Shown here piece after piece: positions 43,710 through 53,844 of a DNA stretch of 64,000 bases. The notes below the pieces were generated by a model, which was not told the DNA's origin, ran no database searches, and saw only the letters and a list, made by a program, of their open reading frames with translations. Each line of letters starts with the position of its first letter. The stretch's first letter is position 1. A program made the position numbers and the translations under genes. This DNA is from Tardiphaga sp. 709 (GTDB lineage Bacteria; Pseudomonadota; Alphaproteobacteria; Rhizobiales; Xanthobacteraceae): the NCBI RefSeq assembly GCF_032401055.1, contig NZ_CP135529.1, positions 1,798,001-1,862,000 on the forward strand. Reading direction: 5' to 3'.

Positions 43710-44171
43710 TCAGCCCTCCCCGCGCACGAGCGTGTAGAAATCCACTTTGGTCGCCGCCGTCTCTGCGGCCTTCCGCCTGATATCGGCAACGACACGCGCG
43801 CGCAGCGGCGTCAGCACCTGGGCTTCGACAGCATCTGAAAATTCAACGGTCTGAATGAGTGCGTCGCAGAGCGCGATTAGCTGCGCCTTCGCGCCGTCAC
43901 GGCCGAGTGTGTAACCGAAGCCAACCTCGCCTGATGCCAACCGTACAGCGGCACGCGACACGGTCGCCTCGCCCAGATTGAATGGCGCGCCATCGCCGCC
44001 GATCCGGCCACGCAGCATCACCAGGCCGTTTTCCGGCTGACGCAGATGCTCATGGGCGGGAACAGCCACAGCATCGAGATATCCGGCGATATCCGCCGTC
44101 GCGGAGTGCCCAAGCACCCCCATCGCCTCACGGCGCCGGGCCTGCTGGTGGTTCGGGGAGGATGAAGTCAT
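43710..44171 (-). CDS. phnG: C-P lyase core subunit PhnG
   Basis: 153 residues from the ATG at 44171 (GGTGAC just upstream); the longer frame runs through the operator region. RREAMGVLGHS, VMLRGRIGGDGAPFNLGEATVSRAAVRL and ALIQTVEF...AQVLTPL are PhnG hallmarks. First gene of the phnGHIJKLMN operon. Confidence 0.94.
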   Translation of the reverse strand: MTSSSPNHQQARRREAMGVLGHSATADIAGYLDAVAVPAHEHLRQPENGLVMLRGRIGGDGAPFNLGEATVSRAAVRLASGEVGFGYTLGRDGAKAQLIALCDALIQTVEFSDAVEAQVLTPLRARVVADIRRKAAETAATKVDFYTLVRGEG

Positions 44172-44187
44172 GTCACCGCCGCTCAAC

Positions 44188-44213
44188 AAGTTGTATGATT
44201 TACTAGACAACTT
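44188..44213. promoter_or_regulatory. Inverted repeat in phnF-phnG promoter, candidate PhnF operator
   Basis: AAGTTGT and ACAACTT form a perfect 7-bp inverted repeat separated by 12 AT-rich bases, starting 17 bases upstream of the phnG ATG. Position and symmetry fit a dimeric GntR-family repressor site. Confidence 0.6.
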
Positions 44214-44263
44214 TATAGACGGAGGCAATGACCGTTTCGTGACAGCGGCACGATTTTTCGCTA

Positions 44264-45031
44264 ATGCGTGGTCGACATCATTCCGGGACCGATTTTGTGA
44301 CCATTCAGGACAAGCCAACAGGCGTTGCATTGTGGCGGCACGTCGCCGACGGCATCGAGCGCGGCATTGCCGATGGTCGCTATGGCGCTGGCGAAAAGCT
44401 GCCCGGCGAGACCGAACTGGCTGACATCTACCGCGTCAATCGCCATACCGTGCGCCGTGCCCTCGCAACCCTGGCCGAACGCGGCTTGGTACGCGCCGAG
44501 CGCGGCAGCGGCACCTATGTGGAATCGCCAAAGCTTGCATATCCCCTGCGGTCACGCACGCGCTTCTCGGAAATTGCCGGTGCCGGCGGACGCGAGCCGC
44601 AGGCGCAATTGATTGGAGCCTGGGACGATGTGGCAACGCGCGATCTCGCCAGGCAGCTTGGCCTCAAAGCCGGCGCTCCGCTGATCCGCATCGAGGCGCT
44701 GCGCCTCGCTGACAAGACACCGATCTGCGTCGGCACCAACTGGCTTTCGGCCGAACGGTTTCCCGATTTCGGCAAAGTCTATGAGCGCGTGCGCTCGATG
44801 ACCAAGGCGCTGGCGCATTACGGTTTCAAGGACTATCGCCGCGCCTCGACGAAGGTGACCGCGGGGATCATCGACGCGACCGATGCGACACGGCTTGGTG
44901 TCGCGCTCGGGCGTCCGATTTTGATTGTCGATTCCATCGATGTGGATGCCGACGGCACGCCGCTGAGCGCCACGCATTCACGTTTCGTCGCCGAGCGCGT
45001 CGAATTCGTGGTCGATAGCGGTTCGCTTTAG
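44264..45031 (+). CDS. phnF: Phosphonate metabolism GntR-family regulator PhnF
   Basis: 255 residues. An N-terminal GntR winged helix (GVALWRHVADGIERGIADG, LPGETELADIYRVNRHTVRRAL) and a C-terminal UTRA ligand domain (RSRTRFSEIAG, LIRIEALRLADKTPIC, DSIDVDADGTPLSATHSRF). It diverges from phnG and likely represses the operon when phosphate or a pathway intermediate is sufficient. The start ATG at 44264 is used, but a GTG at 44297 closer to the conserved part is possible. Confidence 0.93.
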   Translation: MRGRHHSGTDFVTIQDKPTGVALWRHVADGIERGIADGRYGAGEKLPGETELADIYRVNRHTVRRALATLAERGLVRAERGSGTYVESPKLAYPLRSRTRFSEIAGAGGREPQAQLIGAWDDVATRDLARQLGLKAGAPLIRIEALRLADKTPICVGTNWLSAERFPDFGKVYERVRSMTKALAHYGFKDYRRASTKVTAGIIDATDATRLGVALGRPILIVDSIDVDADGTPLSATHSRFVAERVEFVVDSGSL

Positions 45032-45499
45032 TTAGAACGGGTCGGTGCCGAGACCCGGCACATCGGCCGGGCGCGGCCCTGGCGCCGGCCACAGGAAACG
45101 GCGGTCCTTCTCGGCAATGGCCACATCGTTGATGCTCGCCTCACGGCGGCGCATGAGACCGGCCTCGTCAAACTCCCACTGCTCGTTACCGTAGGAGCGA
45201 TGCCAGTTGCCGGCGTCGTCGTGCCATTCATATTGAAAGCGCACGGCAATGTGATTGCCGTCGAACGCCCACAGATCCTTGATCAGCCGATACTCGTGCT
45301 CCTTCGCCCATTTACGGGTGAGGAATTCGACGATCGCCGGGCGCCCCTGAAAGAACTCGCCGCGATTGCGCCAGGTCGAGTCCTCGGTATAGGCGAGCGA
45401 CACTTTCACCGGATCGCGTGAATTCCAGGCGTCCTCGGCCATGCGGGCCTTCTGGGCGGCGGTTTCTCGGGTGAAGGGCGGAAACGGTGGACGCGACAT
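45032..45499 (-). CDS. DUF1348 / SnoaL-like (NTF2 fold) protein
   Basis: 155 residues. [56 protein letters not shown] and [22 protein letters not shown] are diagnostic of the nuclear-transport-factor-2-like DUF1348 family. Its function is unknown; members are small cytoplasmic proteins. Its stop abuts the phnF stop with no bases between. Confidence 0.88.
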   Translation of the reverse strand: MSRPPFPPFTRETAAQKARMAEDAWNSRDPVKVSLAYTEDSTWRNRGEFFQGRPAIVEFLTRKWAKEHEYRLIKDLWAFDGNHIAVRFQYEWHDDAGNWHRSYGNEQWEFDEAGLMRRREASINDVAIAEKDRRFLWPAPGPRPADVPGLGTDPF

Positions 45500-45580
45500 G
45501 GGACCCTCGGCTTTGCGATATGCCGGGATTGTAGCCCTGCCGCATGCGGAGTCGATGCCATTCCGCCTATTGGGCGATTG

Positions 45581-46027
45581 CTAAATCTGATCGGCCTTCA
45601 TGGCGATCCGCAGCGCTTTCGGGATCGGCTTGGCGCGGCCGCCAGACACGAAGGCCACCTTGACCTTGGCCTCAAGCAGCAACTCATCGCCGCGGCGCAC
45701 TTCCTGACCCAGCATGATCGAGGCGCCCCTCACCTCCTGTGGAACCGTGACGACGTCAAGCAGATCGTCCAGGACTGCCGGTTTTAGAAAATCAATCTTC
45801 ATCGAACGAACAACGAAGGCAAAGCCGGGCGCATCCTCTCGCGCTTCTTTCAGCAGCTCTTGTTGACTCGTTCCGAGCAAACGCAAGTAGTTCGTTCTGC
45901 CGCGTTCCATGAAGCGCAAAAAATTCGCGTGATAAACAATCTGGCCGGAGTCAGTATCTTCGAAATAAACGCGAACCCGCATATGATGACGACCGTCGCG
46001 AATTTCGCCATCAAGAGAGGCTGTCAC
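45581..46027 (-). CDS. ybgC: YbgC-type acyl-CoA thioesterase (tol-pal associated), mosaic gene
   Basis: 148 residues from the GTG at 46027 with AGAGGA eight bases upstream. The hotdog fold active site is VYFEDTDSGQIVYHANFLRFMERGR (catalytic Asp in EDTD). It hydrolyses short acyl-CoA esters and is normally found next to tolQRAB-pal. The sequence is a mosaic: roughly the first 80 codons are AT-richer with codon use unlike the surroundings, while the rest matches the local high-GC style. A displaced native 5' end of the same gene survives at 50553-50660 behind the nudix gene. Confidence 0.85.
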   Translation of the reverse strand: MTASLDGEIRDGRHHMRVRVYFEDTDSGQIVYHANFLRFMERGRTNYLRLLGTSQQELLKEAREDAPGFAFVVRSMKIDFLKPAVLDDLLDVVTVPQEVRGASIMLGQEVRRGDELLLEAKVKVAFVSGGRAKPIPKALRIAMKADQI

Positions 46028-46195
46028 AGGGAGATTCCTCTTATCAATCACACTTCGGAGAGTAACCGTCTTGCACAGAGGCACCCTCCCCAGCAAGTGC
46101 CAATCGCTTTGGGCTTGAACCTTGCTTGGGATGCACCTGGAATCTTGGTTGCGGGACGCGCATCTCTTTGTCGAATGACAATTAGCCGGCGTTGG

Positions 46196-48980
46196 TCAGT
46201 GTCCGGCCGATTCCCGGCTCATTTTCTCCAAAAGACCGCGCATCGCGTCGATCTGCAGACCGAAGCCTGCCCAATCCCCAGACCTCAACAGCTTCATTGC
46301 CTCGTTATAGCGATCAAGCGCCTCTTGCGCCCTGTTTTCCGCAGGGCTCGCACGTGGCATTTCCGTCGCAGCACTCAGCGATGTCGGCGACGCGTTAGTT
46401 TCGATGAAAAGCGCGGACAAGGCCTCGGCAAGCGTCTCTTTCATGACGACATGCTCGCCGTAGGCGGCGATCACGCGCTTGAGCTCCGGCAAGTGTCCGT
46501 GGACCGCGCGCAGGTACAGCGGCGACACGTACAGGATCGAATTCTCGATCGGGATCACCAGCAGGTTTCCGCGGATCACCCGTGAACCCATCTGGTTCCA
46601 CAACGATATTTGCTGGGAGATCTCCGTGTTCTGATGAATGCGCGCCTCGATCTGGAACGGTCCGTAGACGAGCTTCTCCTTGGGAAATTCGTAGACGATC
46701 AATTTTCCATAGTCTGGAGCGTCGCAGCGCGCTGCCAGCCATGCGATCATATTGTCGCGTCGGCTTGGCACCATGGGGATCATGATAAAGAACTCGGCTT
46801 GGGTTTCTCCGGGCAGCCGCATCACAATGTAGTAAGGGACCATCGGCGCGACGCCGTCGCCGGCCGGCTGGCGCGGAAACTGCCAAAGATCCTCTCGGTT
46901 ATAGAAAACGTCGGCAGATGCCATGTGATAGGTCTGGTAAAGCTGCGCCTGAATTAGGAAGAGGTCCTCGGGATAGCGAATGTGCTTTTGCAGATCGGAC
47001 GGCATTGCCGCAAACGGCTTGAATAGCCCCGGAAAGATCTCGCTGGTAGGTGGCCACGATCGGGTCCGCCTGATCCATCAGATAAAAGTCGACACTGCCG
47101 TTATAGGCGTCGACGACGGCCTTCACGGAATTGCGGATGTAGTTCAGATTGCGGCCGGGCGCAGGCTGAGCTGAGGGGAAATAGTCGCTGGTTGTATAGG
47201 CGTCCTGGATCCAGAACATCCGCCCCTCGCTGACGACCAGGTAGGGATCGTGGTCGAGGCTGAGGAACGGGGCGATCATGCGTAGCCGTTCCCCGATATT
47301 GCGCCGGATCATAATCCGGCTGTCGTCGGTGATGTAGCTGGAGAGCAGCAGGTTCATATCGTTGAAGTGGTGAGCGAAGATGATTTTTCGCAACATCCCC
47401 GTCAGCGGTATGCCACCGGCACCGTCGTAGGCCGCGTATACGTTTTCACTCCCCTTCGGATAGTCGAATTCCGGCGTGGTCGTCCTGACGACAACGTAGT
47501 TGCTCTCCTCTTGTCCATAATAAATGCGCGGTTCGCGGATTTCGGGGCCGCCATCCGCAACGGGAGGAATATCCCGCAGGTAAAGCAGTGGAAGCCCTTC
47601 AGCGCTCTTGTGCATTACCGGGCTCATCACCGCTCCATTGCCGTGGGTGAACAGCAGGTGGAGGTTGACCCACGTCTGGGCGTTCGGCGGCAGCAGTGAG
47701 GATCTGAGCTCGCGCGCCGACAGCATCACGCTCTGGTAGGTGCCGCGAAGCCAGTAGCGGTCGACATCCAGGTCGCTTAATTTGTAGTAGGTGCGTATCT
47801 CCTGTAGCTGGGCGTAGGTATCCGCCAGCGGCTGCCCGTCCCACAATCTGATGTTCTCGATGGTCGCCTTGTTGGCTTCGAGTGTCGCGAAGGTAAGGTC
47901 CTGTTCGGCAGGAAAGGGCTTGGCGGCGATCCGGTCGAGATTATAGGCTTCCCTGGTCAGGCGGATGCTGCGTTCGATGTAGGGCCGTTCCAGTTCCAGT
48001 TCGTTCGGTTTCACGTAGAAGCGCTGAAATAATGTCGGGATCACGCCGGACAGCAGGAAAGCGCCGCCGAAGACGAGTAACATCGCGGCAGTGGGGAGTC
48101 GGTAGGTCCGCGCCCACAGGTTCGCCCACGCGGCGCATGCCGCGACGATCGAAAGCCCGATCAGCAACCGGAGAACGGGCAGTTGCACCTGGATATCGGT
48201 GTAGCTCGCGCCAACCACTACGCCATTGTCTCCGTAGAGCAGCAAATAGCGGTCGAGCCCGTAGGACCATGCCTTCACCGCAAAGAGCAAGCCGAGCAGC
48301 GCCGAGCCGTGAGCAACCGCTATCGGTGATATCGACCACCGCTGGACGTGGTATTCGATCTGACCATGCATCCAATAGATCACTGCGGCGAAAAGCGCGC
48401 TCATGAACAGCGTTAGCAATGCCCAATTCCTGATGGCGATATAGGCGGGCAGAGAAAACAGATAGAAACCAATATCCTTGTCATACAGCGGATCGTTCGC
48501 GCCATATGGCACGTGATAGAGGAACTGCAGAATGATGTTCCAGTTGCCGACCTCCCCCCATGCGACAAGCAGAGCGAGGAGTCCGGCGCCGCCAGCGATG
48601 GCGAGGCGCCATGGCAACCGATCGCGTATGAACTCGAACGGATCGGGCGGCACCGCAGTGGCCGCGAGTTTCCAGTCGAAGCCGACGGGAAGCCGGCCTC
48701 GCCGCCGTCGGGCAAGAAAAAGTGCCAGCCGGGCGTTCGCCCACATGATGACGGCAGTTGCCGCAAAGACGACGGAAAAGACTGCGGCTTTCGCGCCGAT
48801 CGATGTCCAAAAAACCTGCGAATAGCCGACCGCGGAGAACCACATCCAGTCGACCAGGAACTCGCCGACAATCGCGAAAAGGATCAGGCAAATTCCGGAG
48901 AAGATGGCAGTCACAATCACCCCGACCACGGCGTTTCGCCCTGGCGTCTTCCGTTCGGGCCCGGTAATCCCGATCGTCAT
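46196..48980 (-). pseudogene. UPF0182 family membrane protein, interrupted by a frameshift
   Basis: Two adjacent frames together make one UPF0182 protein of about 925 residues. The first (48980 to about 47040) has seven hydrophobic segments (e.g. FSGICLILFAIVGEFLVDWMW) and the large extracellular part with DRYWLRGTYQSVMLSARELR, LLFTHGNGAVMSPV and ADPIVATYQR. Near 47035-47045 homology jumps to another frame, continuing IFPGLFKPFAAMPSDLQKHI and MIPMVPSRRDNMIAWLAARC. A one-base loss (or equivalent) explains it; a sequencing error is possible. UPF0182 proteins are large membrane proteins of unknown function. The gene lies in the segment that seems inserted into ybgC. Confidence 0.8.
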
Positions 48981-49221
48981 GAACGGATTATAGCAGAAGG
49001 AGAGAGGTGGCGGTGCCTGTCTTGAGCGCTCGCACCTGTTTTTTCTGCGTCGGCCTTCCTACATCAGAACTGAGGTGCGCATCGCCTTACGCGCGCCCAA
49101 TCGGGAGAGCGCGCGCCATGAGCGGTGATCTCACGATGTAGTTGTGCTTGTGCGCCCTCACCAACGGTCGGGATGGCATGCCGAACCGACGCGAGGGAGG
49201 AACGCGGCAGGAGCGCTTGTC

Positions 49222-50439
49222 ATGACTGATTTCGCCGGTCTCGAAGCCCGTTTTGGCGCAGGAAACTATGCACCGTTGCCGGTCACGATCGTCCGCGGGG
49301 CTGGAGTCTACGTGTGGGACGAAGCTGGCAGACGCTACATCGACATGATGGGCGCATATTCGGCGGCAAGCTTCGGCCATTGCCATCCGCGCCTCGTCAA
49401 AGCGCTGACAGAACAGGCACAGCGCCTGGATACGATCTCGCGCGCTTATTTCAGCGATCGGTTGGGGCCTTTTCTCGCAAAGGCTTGTGCACTTACCGGT
49501 ATGGATGCCGCGTTGCCGATGAACAGCGGCGCGGAAGCCGTCGAGACGGCGCTCAAGGCGGCACGTAAATGGGCCTACAAGGTCAAGGGTGTGCCGACCG
49601 ACCGGGCTGAAATCATCGTCGCGGAGGGAAATTTCCACGGCCGTACCATCTCGATCGTCGGCTTTTCTTCGCAAGCCCAATATCGCGACGGCTTCGGGCC
49701 GTTCCCGCCCGGCTTCACGCGCACGCCGTTCGGCGATGCGTCGGCGCTCGCCGCGGCCATTACCCCTGACACCGCGGCCTTTCTGGTCGAACCAATTCAA
49801 GGCGAAGGCGGGATCAATGTGCCGCCCCCTGGATATCTCGCTGAGGTCGCGCGCATTTGCAAGGCGAACAACGTGCTGCTGCTCTGCGACGAGATCCAGA
49901 GCGGTCTGGGACGTACTGGACGCCTGCTCGCGTGTCAGCATGAAGGGGTAACACCCGACGGTCTGATGCTCGGCAAGGCGCTCGGCGGCGGGATGTTGCC
50001 GGTTTCGCTTTTCCTCGCCCGTCGCGAGGTCATGCAGGTTTTCACTCCGGGTGACCACGGCAGCACGTTCGGTGGCAACCCGATTGCATCGGCGGTTGGA
50101 TTAGCCGCCCTCGACACACTGATCGACGAGCGATTGATTGAACGTGCCGCGACTGTCGGCGCGCATCTCCTCGATCGGCTCTCTGCGATCAAAAATCCGA
50201 TCATCCGCGAGGTGCGCGGTCGCGGTTTGTTTGCGGGGGTCGAGTTACACCGCAACATGGCTAGTGCCGGTACGGTGATCAGCCGCTTGCTTCAGGCGGG
50301 AGTGCTGACCAAAGATACTCACCGGAACACGATACGCTTTGCGCCCCCCTTGATTATCGACGAGTCACAGGTGGATTGGGCCGTAGACCGATTGACCGAA
50401 GTACTGGACGAGATCGCCGCATCGACGGTTCAGGCCTAG
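49222..50439 (+). CDS. rocD: Ornithine aminotransferase (class III PLP enzyme)
   Basis: 405 residues from the ATG at 49222 (AGGAG nine bases upstream). It shows GAYSAASFGHCHPRL, LPMNSGAEAVETALKAARKW, LCDEIQSGLGRTG and the PLP-lysine region DGLMLGKALGGGMLPVSLFL, as well as GDHGSTFGGNPIASAV. The YAPLPVTIVRGAGVYVWD N-terminus is typical of ornithine-oxo-acid transaminase, converting ornithine plus 2-oxoglutarate to glutamate semialdehyde. It is the only plus-strand gene in the segment inserted into ybgC. Confidence 0.87.
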   Translation: MTDFAGLEARFGAGNYAPLPVTIVRGAGVYVWDEAGRRYIDMMGAYSAASFGHCHPRLVKALTEQAQRLDTISRAYFSDRLGPFLAKACALTGMDAALPMNSGAEAVETALKAARKWAYKVKGVPTDRAEIIVAEGNFHGRTISIVGFSSQAQYRDGFGPFPPGFTRTPFGDASALAAAITPDTAAFLVEPIQGEGGINVPPPGYLAEVARICKANNVLLLCDEIQSGLGRTGRLLACQHEGVTPDGLMLGKALGGGMLPVSLFLARREVMQVFTPGDHGSTFGGNPIASAVGLAALDTLIDERLIERAATVGAHLLDRLSAIKNPIIREVRGRGLFAGVELHRNMASAGTVISRLLQAGVLTKDTHRNTIRFAPPLIIDESQVDWAVDRLTEVLDEIAASTVQA

Positions 50440-50552
50440 CGGCCGCCAATGTTGGGCAAGCCTGCTATCTGAGGATTACCGAACCCAAGCGAAAGATTTG
50501 CAATAGTCCGGTCTTTAGAATCGGGCGCGTTAGTCTGTTCCCCGAAAGGCAA

Positions 50553-50660
50553 TTACAAGCTTCCCGCCAAATCGGCATCCTCGCAATAAACCCGCACCTG
50601 CATGCGACGCAGGCCGTCGGCGATGGCGCCGTCGAGATGGAAGGTCGTAGAACGCGTCAT
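50553..50660 (-). pseudogene. Truncated native 5' end of ybgC
   Basis: Thirty-five codons starting at an ATG that overlaps the nudix stop by ATGA. The product has the YbgC N-terminal segment FHLDGAIADGLRRMQVRVYC followed by EDADLAGSL, then TAA. It aligns residue by residue with the start of the intact YbgC at 46027 (SLDGEIRDGRHHMRVRVYFE) and diverges after the EDxD motif. It is the stump left by an insertion or recombination that moved the rest of the gene about 4.5 kb away. Confidence 0.82.
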
Positions 50661-51067
50661 AACGAAAAACCGTGAGCTGCGAGTGGCAGCACGTGATCAC
50701 GCGTCAATGGCGCCAGGACAATAGCCTCAGGCGCAGTTGGATTGATCCAAATCGCTTCGGCGATCTCGGCCTGGGGCGCGATCGCGCCATCCACCTCGAC
50801 CGCATAGACGCTGGCCCGCACCCGCCATCCCGGCTCATTCGCGGCGACGCTATCGAACTGTCCGAGCGCTTGCGCAGAACCCGGCACCATTCGACATCCC
50901 AACTCTTCGCCGATCTCGCGCCCCAGCGCGGTCAGATCGTCCTCACCAGCATCGCGTTTGCCGCCCGGCTGCATGAAGGCCTCGGTGCCGCGCTTGCGCA
51001 CCACCAGCATGCGCCCTCTATCGTCACGGATCAGCGCGGCGACCACGCCGATGATCTTTTCGGTCAT
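50657..51067 (-). CDS. NUDIX hydrolase
   Basis: 136 residues. The Nudix box is complete: GKRDAGEDDLTALGREIGEE followed by LG (G-x5-E-x7-RE-x2-EE-x-G). The N-terminal VVAALIRDDRGRMLVVRKRG resembles MutT-like house-cleaning enzymes. It lies six bases after ruvB and overlaps the ybgC stump by ATGA, so it belongs to the ruv operon. Confidence 0.9.
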   Translation of the reverse strand: MTEKIIGVVAALIRDDRGRMLVVRKRGTEAFMQPGGKRDAGEDDLTALGREIGEELGCRMVPGSAQALGQFDSVAANEPGWRVRASVYAVEVDGAIAPQAEIAEAIWINPTAPEAIVLAPLTRDHVLPLAAHGFSL

Positions 51068-51073
51068 CGCGGA

Positions 51074-52123
51074 TTACTCCTCGTCGCTCGCTCCGAACAA
51101 TCCGATCTGGCTCTCATCCCGTTTCGGCTCATTCAGTCCCAGATGCTTGAACGCATGCGAAGTGAGCAGACGCCCACGCGGGGTGCGCTGCAGATAGCCG
51201 CACTGGATCAGATAGGGCTCGATGATGTCCTCGATGGCATCACGCGGCTCCGACAGCGCGGCCGCCATGGTCTCGACACCAACGGGGCCACCGGCATAGT
51301 TCATGGCGATGGTGGTGAGATAACGGCGATCCATCGCATCGAGACCCGCACTGTCAACTTCCAATGCGGACAGCGCGTGGTCGGCGATTTTGCGATCGAT
51401 CGCTGACGCATCCGCAGCGGAGGCAAAGTCACGCACACGGCGCAACAGACGCCCGGCGATGCGCGGCGTGCCGCGCGCGCGGCGCGCAATCTCGTTAGAG
51501 CCTTCAGGGGTCATGCCGATGTCCAGCACGCGGGCACCGCGGGTGACGATCTTTTCGAGCTCGTCGATCGTGTAAAAATTCAGCCGCAGCGGAATGCCGA
51601 AACGATCACGCAGCGGATTGGTCAGGAGACCCGCACGGGTGGTCGCGCCGACCAGCGTGAATTTCGACAGCTCGATCTTCACCGAGCGTGCGGCAGGGCC
51701 TTCGCCGATGATGAGATCGAGCTGGAAATCCTCCATCGCCGGATAGAGCACTTCCTCTACTGCAGGGCTGAGTCGGTGGATCTCGTCGATGAACAGCACA
51801 TCGCGCTCTTCGAGATTGGTCAGCAATGCCGCGAGATCGCCGGCCTTGGCGATGACGGGACCGGATGTCGCACGAAATCCGACGCCGAGTTCGCGCGCCA
51901 CGATCTGCGCCAGCGTGGTCTTGCCGAGGCCGGGCGGGCCCACAAACAATGTGTGATCCAGTGCCTCACCGCGCTTACGAGCTGCATCGATGAAGATCTG
52001 CAGATTCGCGCGCGCCTGTGCCTGGCCGACGAAATCGGACAGCGACTGCGGGCGCAGCGTGGTGTCGCCGACATCGTCAGAGCGGCGCTCAGGTGTAACC
52101 ATGCGATCGGGTGGCGTATTCAT
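51074..52123 (-). CDS. ruvB: Holliday junction DNA helicase RuvB
   Basis: 349 residues. Walker [16 protein letters not shown], Walker [21 protein letters not shown], sensor 1 [19 protein letters not shown] and the C-terminal winged helix [16 protein letters not shown]+ motor that drives branch migration with RuvA. Its start overlaps the upstream membrane-protein gene by ATGA. Confidence 0.98.
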   Translation of the reverse strand: MNTPPDRMVTPERRSDDVGDTTLRPQSLSDFVGQAQARANLQIFIDAARKRGEALDHTLFVGPPGLGKTTLAQIVARELGVGFRATSGPVIAKAGDLAALLTNLEERDVLFIDEIHRLSPAVEEVLYPAMEDFQLDLIIGEGPAARSVKIELSKFTLVGATTRAGLLTNPLRDRFGIPLRLNFYTIDELEKIVTRGARVLDIGMTPEGSNEIARRARGTPRIAGRLLRRVRDFASAADASAIDRKIADHALSALEVDSAGLDAMDRRYLTTIAMNYAGGPVGVETMAAALSEPRDAIEDIIEPYLIQCGYLQRTPRGRLLTSHAFKHLGLNEPKRDESQIGLFGASDEE

Positions 52124-52620
52124 GATGCGACGTTACCACGGTGCAACGGCCGCGCGAACCACCAGCACAGGCTGGCTGGAATCACGGCAATGCCCGCGAG
52201 CAATACGGACAGCGACAGCGCCTGCGTGAGCGATCGAACGCCGGGCAAAATCACTGCTGACGATTCAGAGGGCTGAACGAACATCCCAAAACCGATGAAG
52301 CCGGCAATGCCGACGGCCGCAGCGAGCCACGCCATCCAGATCGCGTTTTGCCCGGCATAGACGGCCGACAGCGCGAAGACGACGCCGGCACCGAGCGACG
52401 GCAGCAGCGCCGCCAATGCAGCGACGAATGCCAGCAGCCACAGTGCAATCGAGACAAGCGATCTGAAACCATCGAGATCGGCGACAGAGAAGATCAATTG
52501 CAGGATCGACGCACCCAGACCAGCCACAAGCAACGACACGAGTGCAGCCACGGATAGCGAACCGACAATACCGAAGATTGCGACAATGCCGATCACACGG
52601 GCAATTCTGGCAAGGCTCAC
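52120..52620 (-). CDS. Small integral membrane protein of the ruv operon, unknown function
   Basis: 166 residues with about four strongly hydrophobic segments (around 10-45, 55-80, 83-115 and 132-155) and a short basic C-terminal tail. No domain is recognised. It is locked between ruvA and ruvB by ATGA overlaps at both ends, so it is translated together with the recombination helicase. Hypothetical genes at this spot occur in relatives, but no role is known to me. Confidence 0.8.
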   Translation of the reverse strand: MSLARIARVIGIVAIFGIVGSLSVAALVSLLVAGLGASILQLIFSVADLDGFRSLVSIALWLLAFVAALAALLPSLGAGVVFALSAVYAGQNAIWMAWLAAAVGIAGFIGFGMFVQPSESSAVILPGVRSLTQALSLSVLLAGIAVIPASLCWWFARPLHRGNVAS

Positions 52621-53234
52621 TTCGCCAATTCCTTCAGCCCGAGCTTGATGAGTTGCGCCGTTTCCGCACCCTCGCCTGCGCTGCGCGACGCGGCTGCGAC
52701 GGCGGCCGCCGCCTGCGGCTGGCCATAGCCGAGATTGACCAGCGCCGAGATCGCATCCCTGACGGCGCCTGGTGCGCGGTTGTCGTCCATCGCGCCGGCG
52801 AGTTGCGCGACGACCGGATCGACGGACGCAAAGGCCGGCGCCTTGTCCTTCAATTCGCTGACGATGCGCTCGGCCACTTTAGGACCGACGCCCGGCGTGC
52901 GCGCCACGGCCGTCTTGTCGCGCAGCGCGATGGCATTGGCGAGGTCGGCCGGCGGCAGCGTGCTAAGCACGGCGAGCGCGACCTTGGCGCCGACGCCCTG
53001 CACGGTCTGCAGCAGGCGAAACCATTCGCGCTCCATATCGCTGCGGAATCCGAACAGCTTGATCTGGTCTTCGCGGACATAGGTTTCGATGGCGAGCACC
53101 GCAGCTTCGCCCGCCTGCGGCAGTGCCTGCAGCGTGCGTGCAGAACAATGCACCTGATAACCGACGCCCTGTACGTCGAGGATCACATAGTCCTCGCCGT
53201 AGCTGTCGATCAGGCCTTTGAGCTTGCCAATCAC
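52617..53234 (-). CDS. ruvA: Holliday junction DNA helicase subunit RuvA
   Basis: 205 residues. [20 protein letters not shown] is the OB-fold N-terminus; [14 protein letters not shown] and [19 protein letters not shown] are the two HhH DNA-binding motifs; the C-terminal RuvB-binding domain holds [16 protein letters not shown] overlaps with ruvC upstream and the membrane protein downstream. Confidence 0.98.
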   Translation of the reverse strand: MIGKLKGLIDSYGEDYVILDVQGVGYQVHCSARTLQALPQAGEAAVLAIETYVREDQIKLFGFRSDMEREWFRLLQTVQGVGAKVALAVLSTLPPADLANAIALRDKTAVARTPGVGPKVAERIVSELKDKAPAFASVDPVVAQLAGAMDDNRAPGAVRDAISALVNLGYGQPQAAAAVAAASRSAGEGAETAQLIKLGLKELAK

Positions 53235-53758
53235 GCGCCGACGACCTTGAGGCGCAGTGCCGTGCTCTGACGGTGATGCGCATGGGTGATGGCGATCGCC
53301 AGTGCATCGGCTGCATCGGCGGATTTCGGCTCGGCCTTCGGCAGCAGAATCTTCAGCATCACCTGGATCTGGTTCTTGTCGGCATGGCCCGCGCCGACCA
53401 CGGTCTTCTTCACCTGATTGGGCGCGTATTCGGCGACGGCAATGCCGAACATCGCCGGCGTCATCATGGCGATACCGCGCGCCTGGCCGAGCTTCAGCGT
53501 GGCGACGCCGTCCTTGTTGACGAAGGTCTGTTCGACCGCAGCTTCGGCCGGCTGGAAGTCGCCGAGCACCTTGGCGAGCCCTTCATGAATGCCGAGCAGC
53601 CGGCTCGCCAGCGGCATATTGTCCGGCGGTTCCACCGAACCGCAGCCGATATAGGTCAGCCGGTTGCCGTCGATTTCGATCACGCCCCAACCGGTGCGGC
53701 GCAGGCCCGGATCGATGCCGATGATGCGGACAGGAGGGCGAATCGCAGGGTGTGTCAT
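53231..53758 (-). CDS. ruvC: Holliday junction resolvase RuvC
   Basis: 175 residues from the ATG at 53758 ([18 protein letters not shown]); the frame extends 19 codons further but without family similarity. Catalytic acids are Asp15 ([13 protein letters not shown]), Glu near 73 (AAVEQTFVN) and the late Asp pair ([17 protein letters not shown]). It cuts Holliday junctions symmetrically. Confidence 0.97.
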   Translation of the reverse strand: MTHPAIRPPVRIIGIDPGLRRTGWGVIEIDGNRLTYIGCGSVEPPDNMPLASRLLGIHEGLAKVLGDFQPAEAAVEQTFVNKDGVATLKLGQARGIAMMTPAMFGIAVAEYAPNQVKKTVVGAGHADKNQIQVMLKILLPKAEPKSADAADALAIAITHAHHRQSTALRLKVVGA

Positions 53759-53844
53759 CCCACAGGGATAACGCCGGTCGGACCGGAACGAAATAGAAAC
53801 GCGCCACCATCCCAAGAGAATAGAGTGGGAAGCTGAGCCCCTGC

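Noticed and set aside
45581-50660. Site-specific integrative element with integrase and att repeats
   Set aside because: No integrase, transposase or long direct repeat was found; only the ybgC similarity at both ends, which fits homologous recombination as well.
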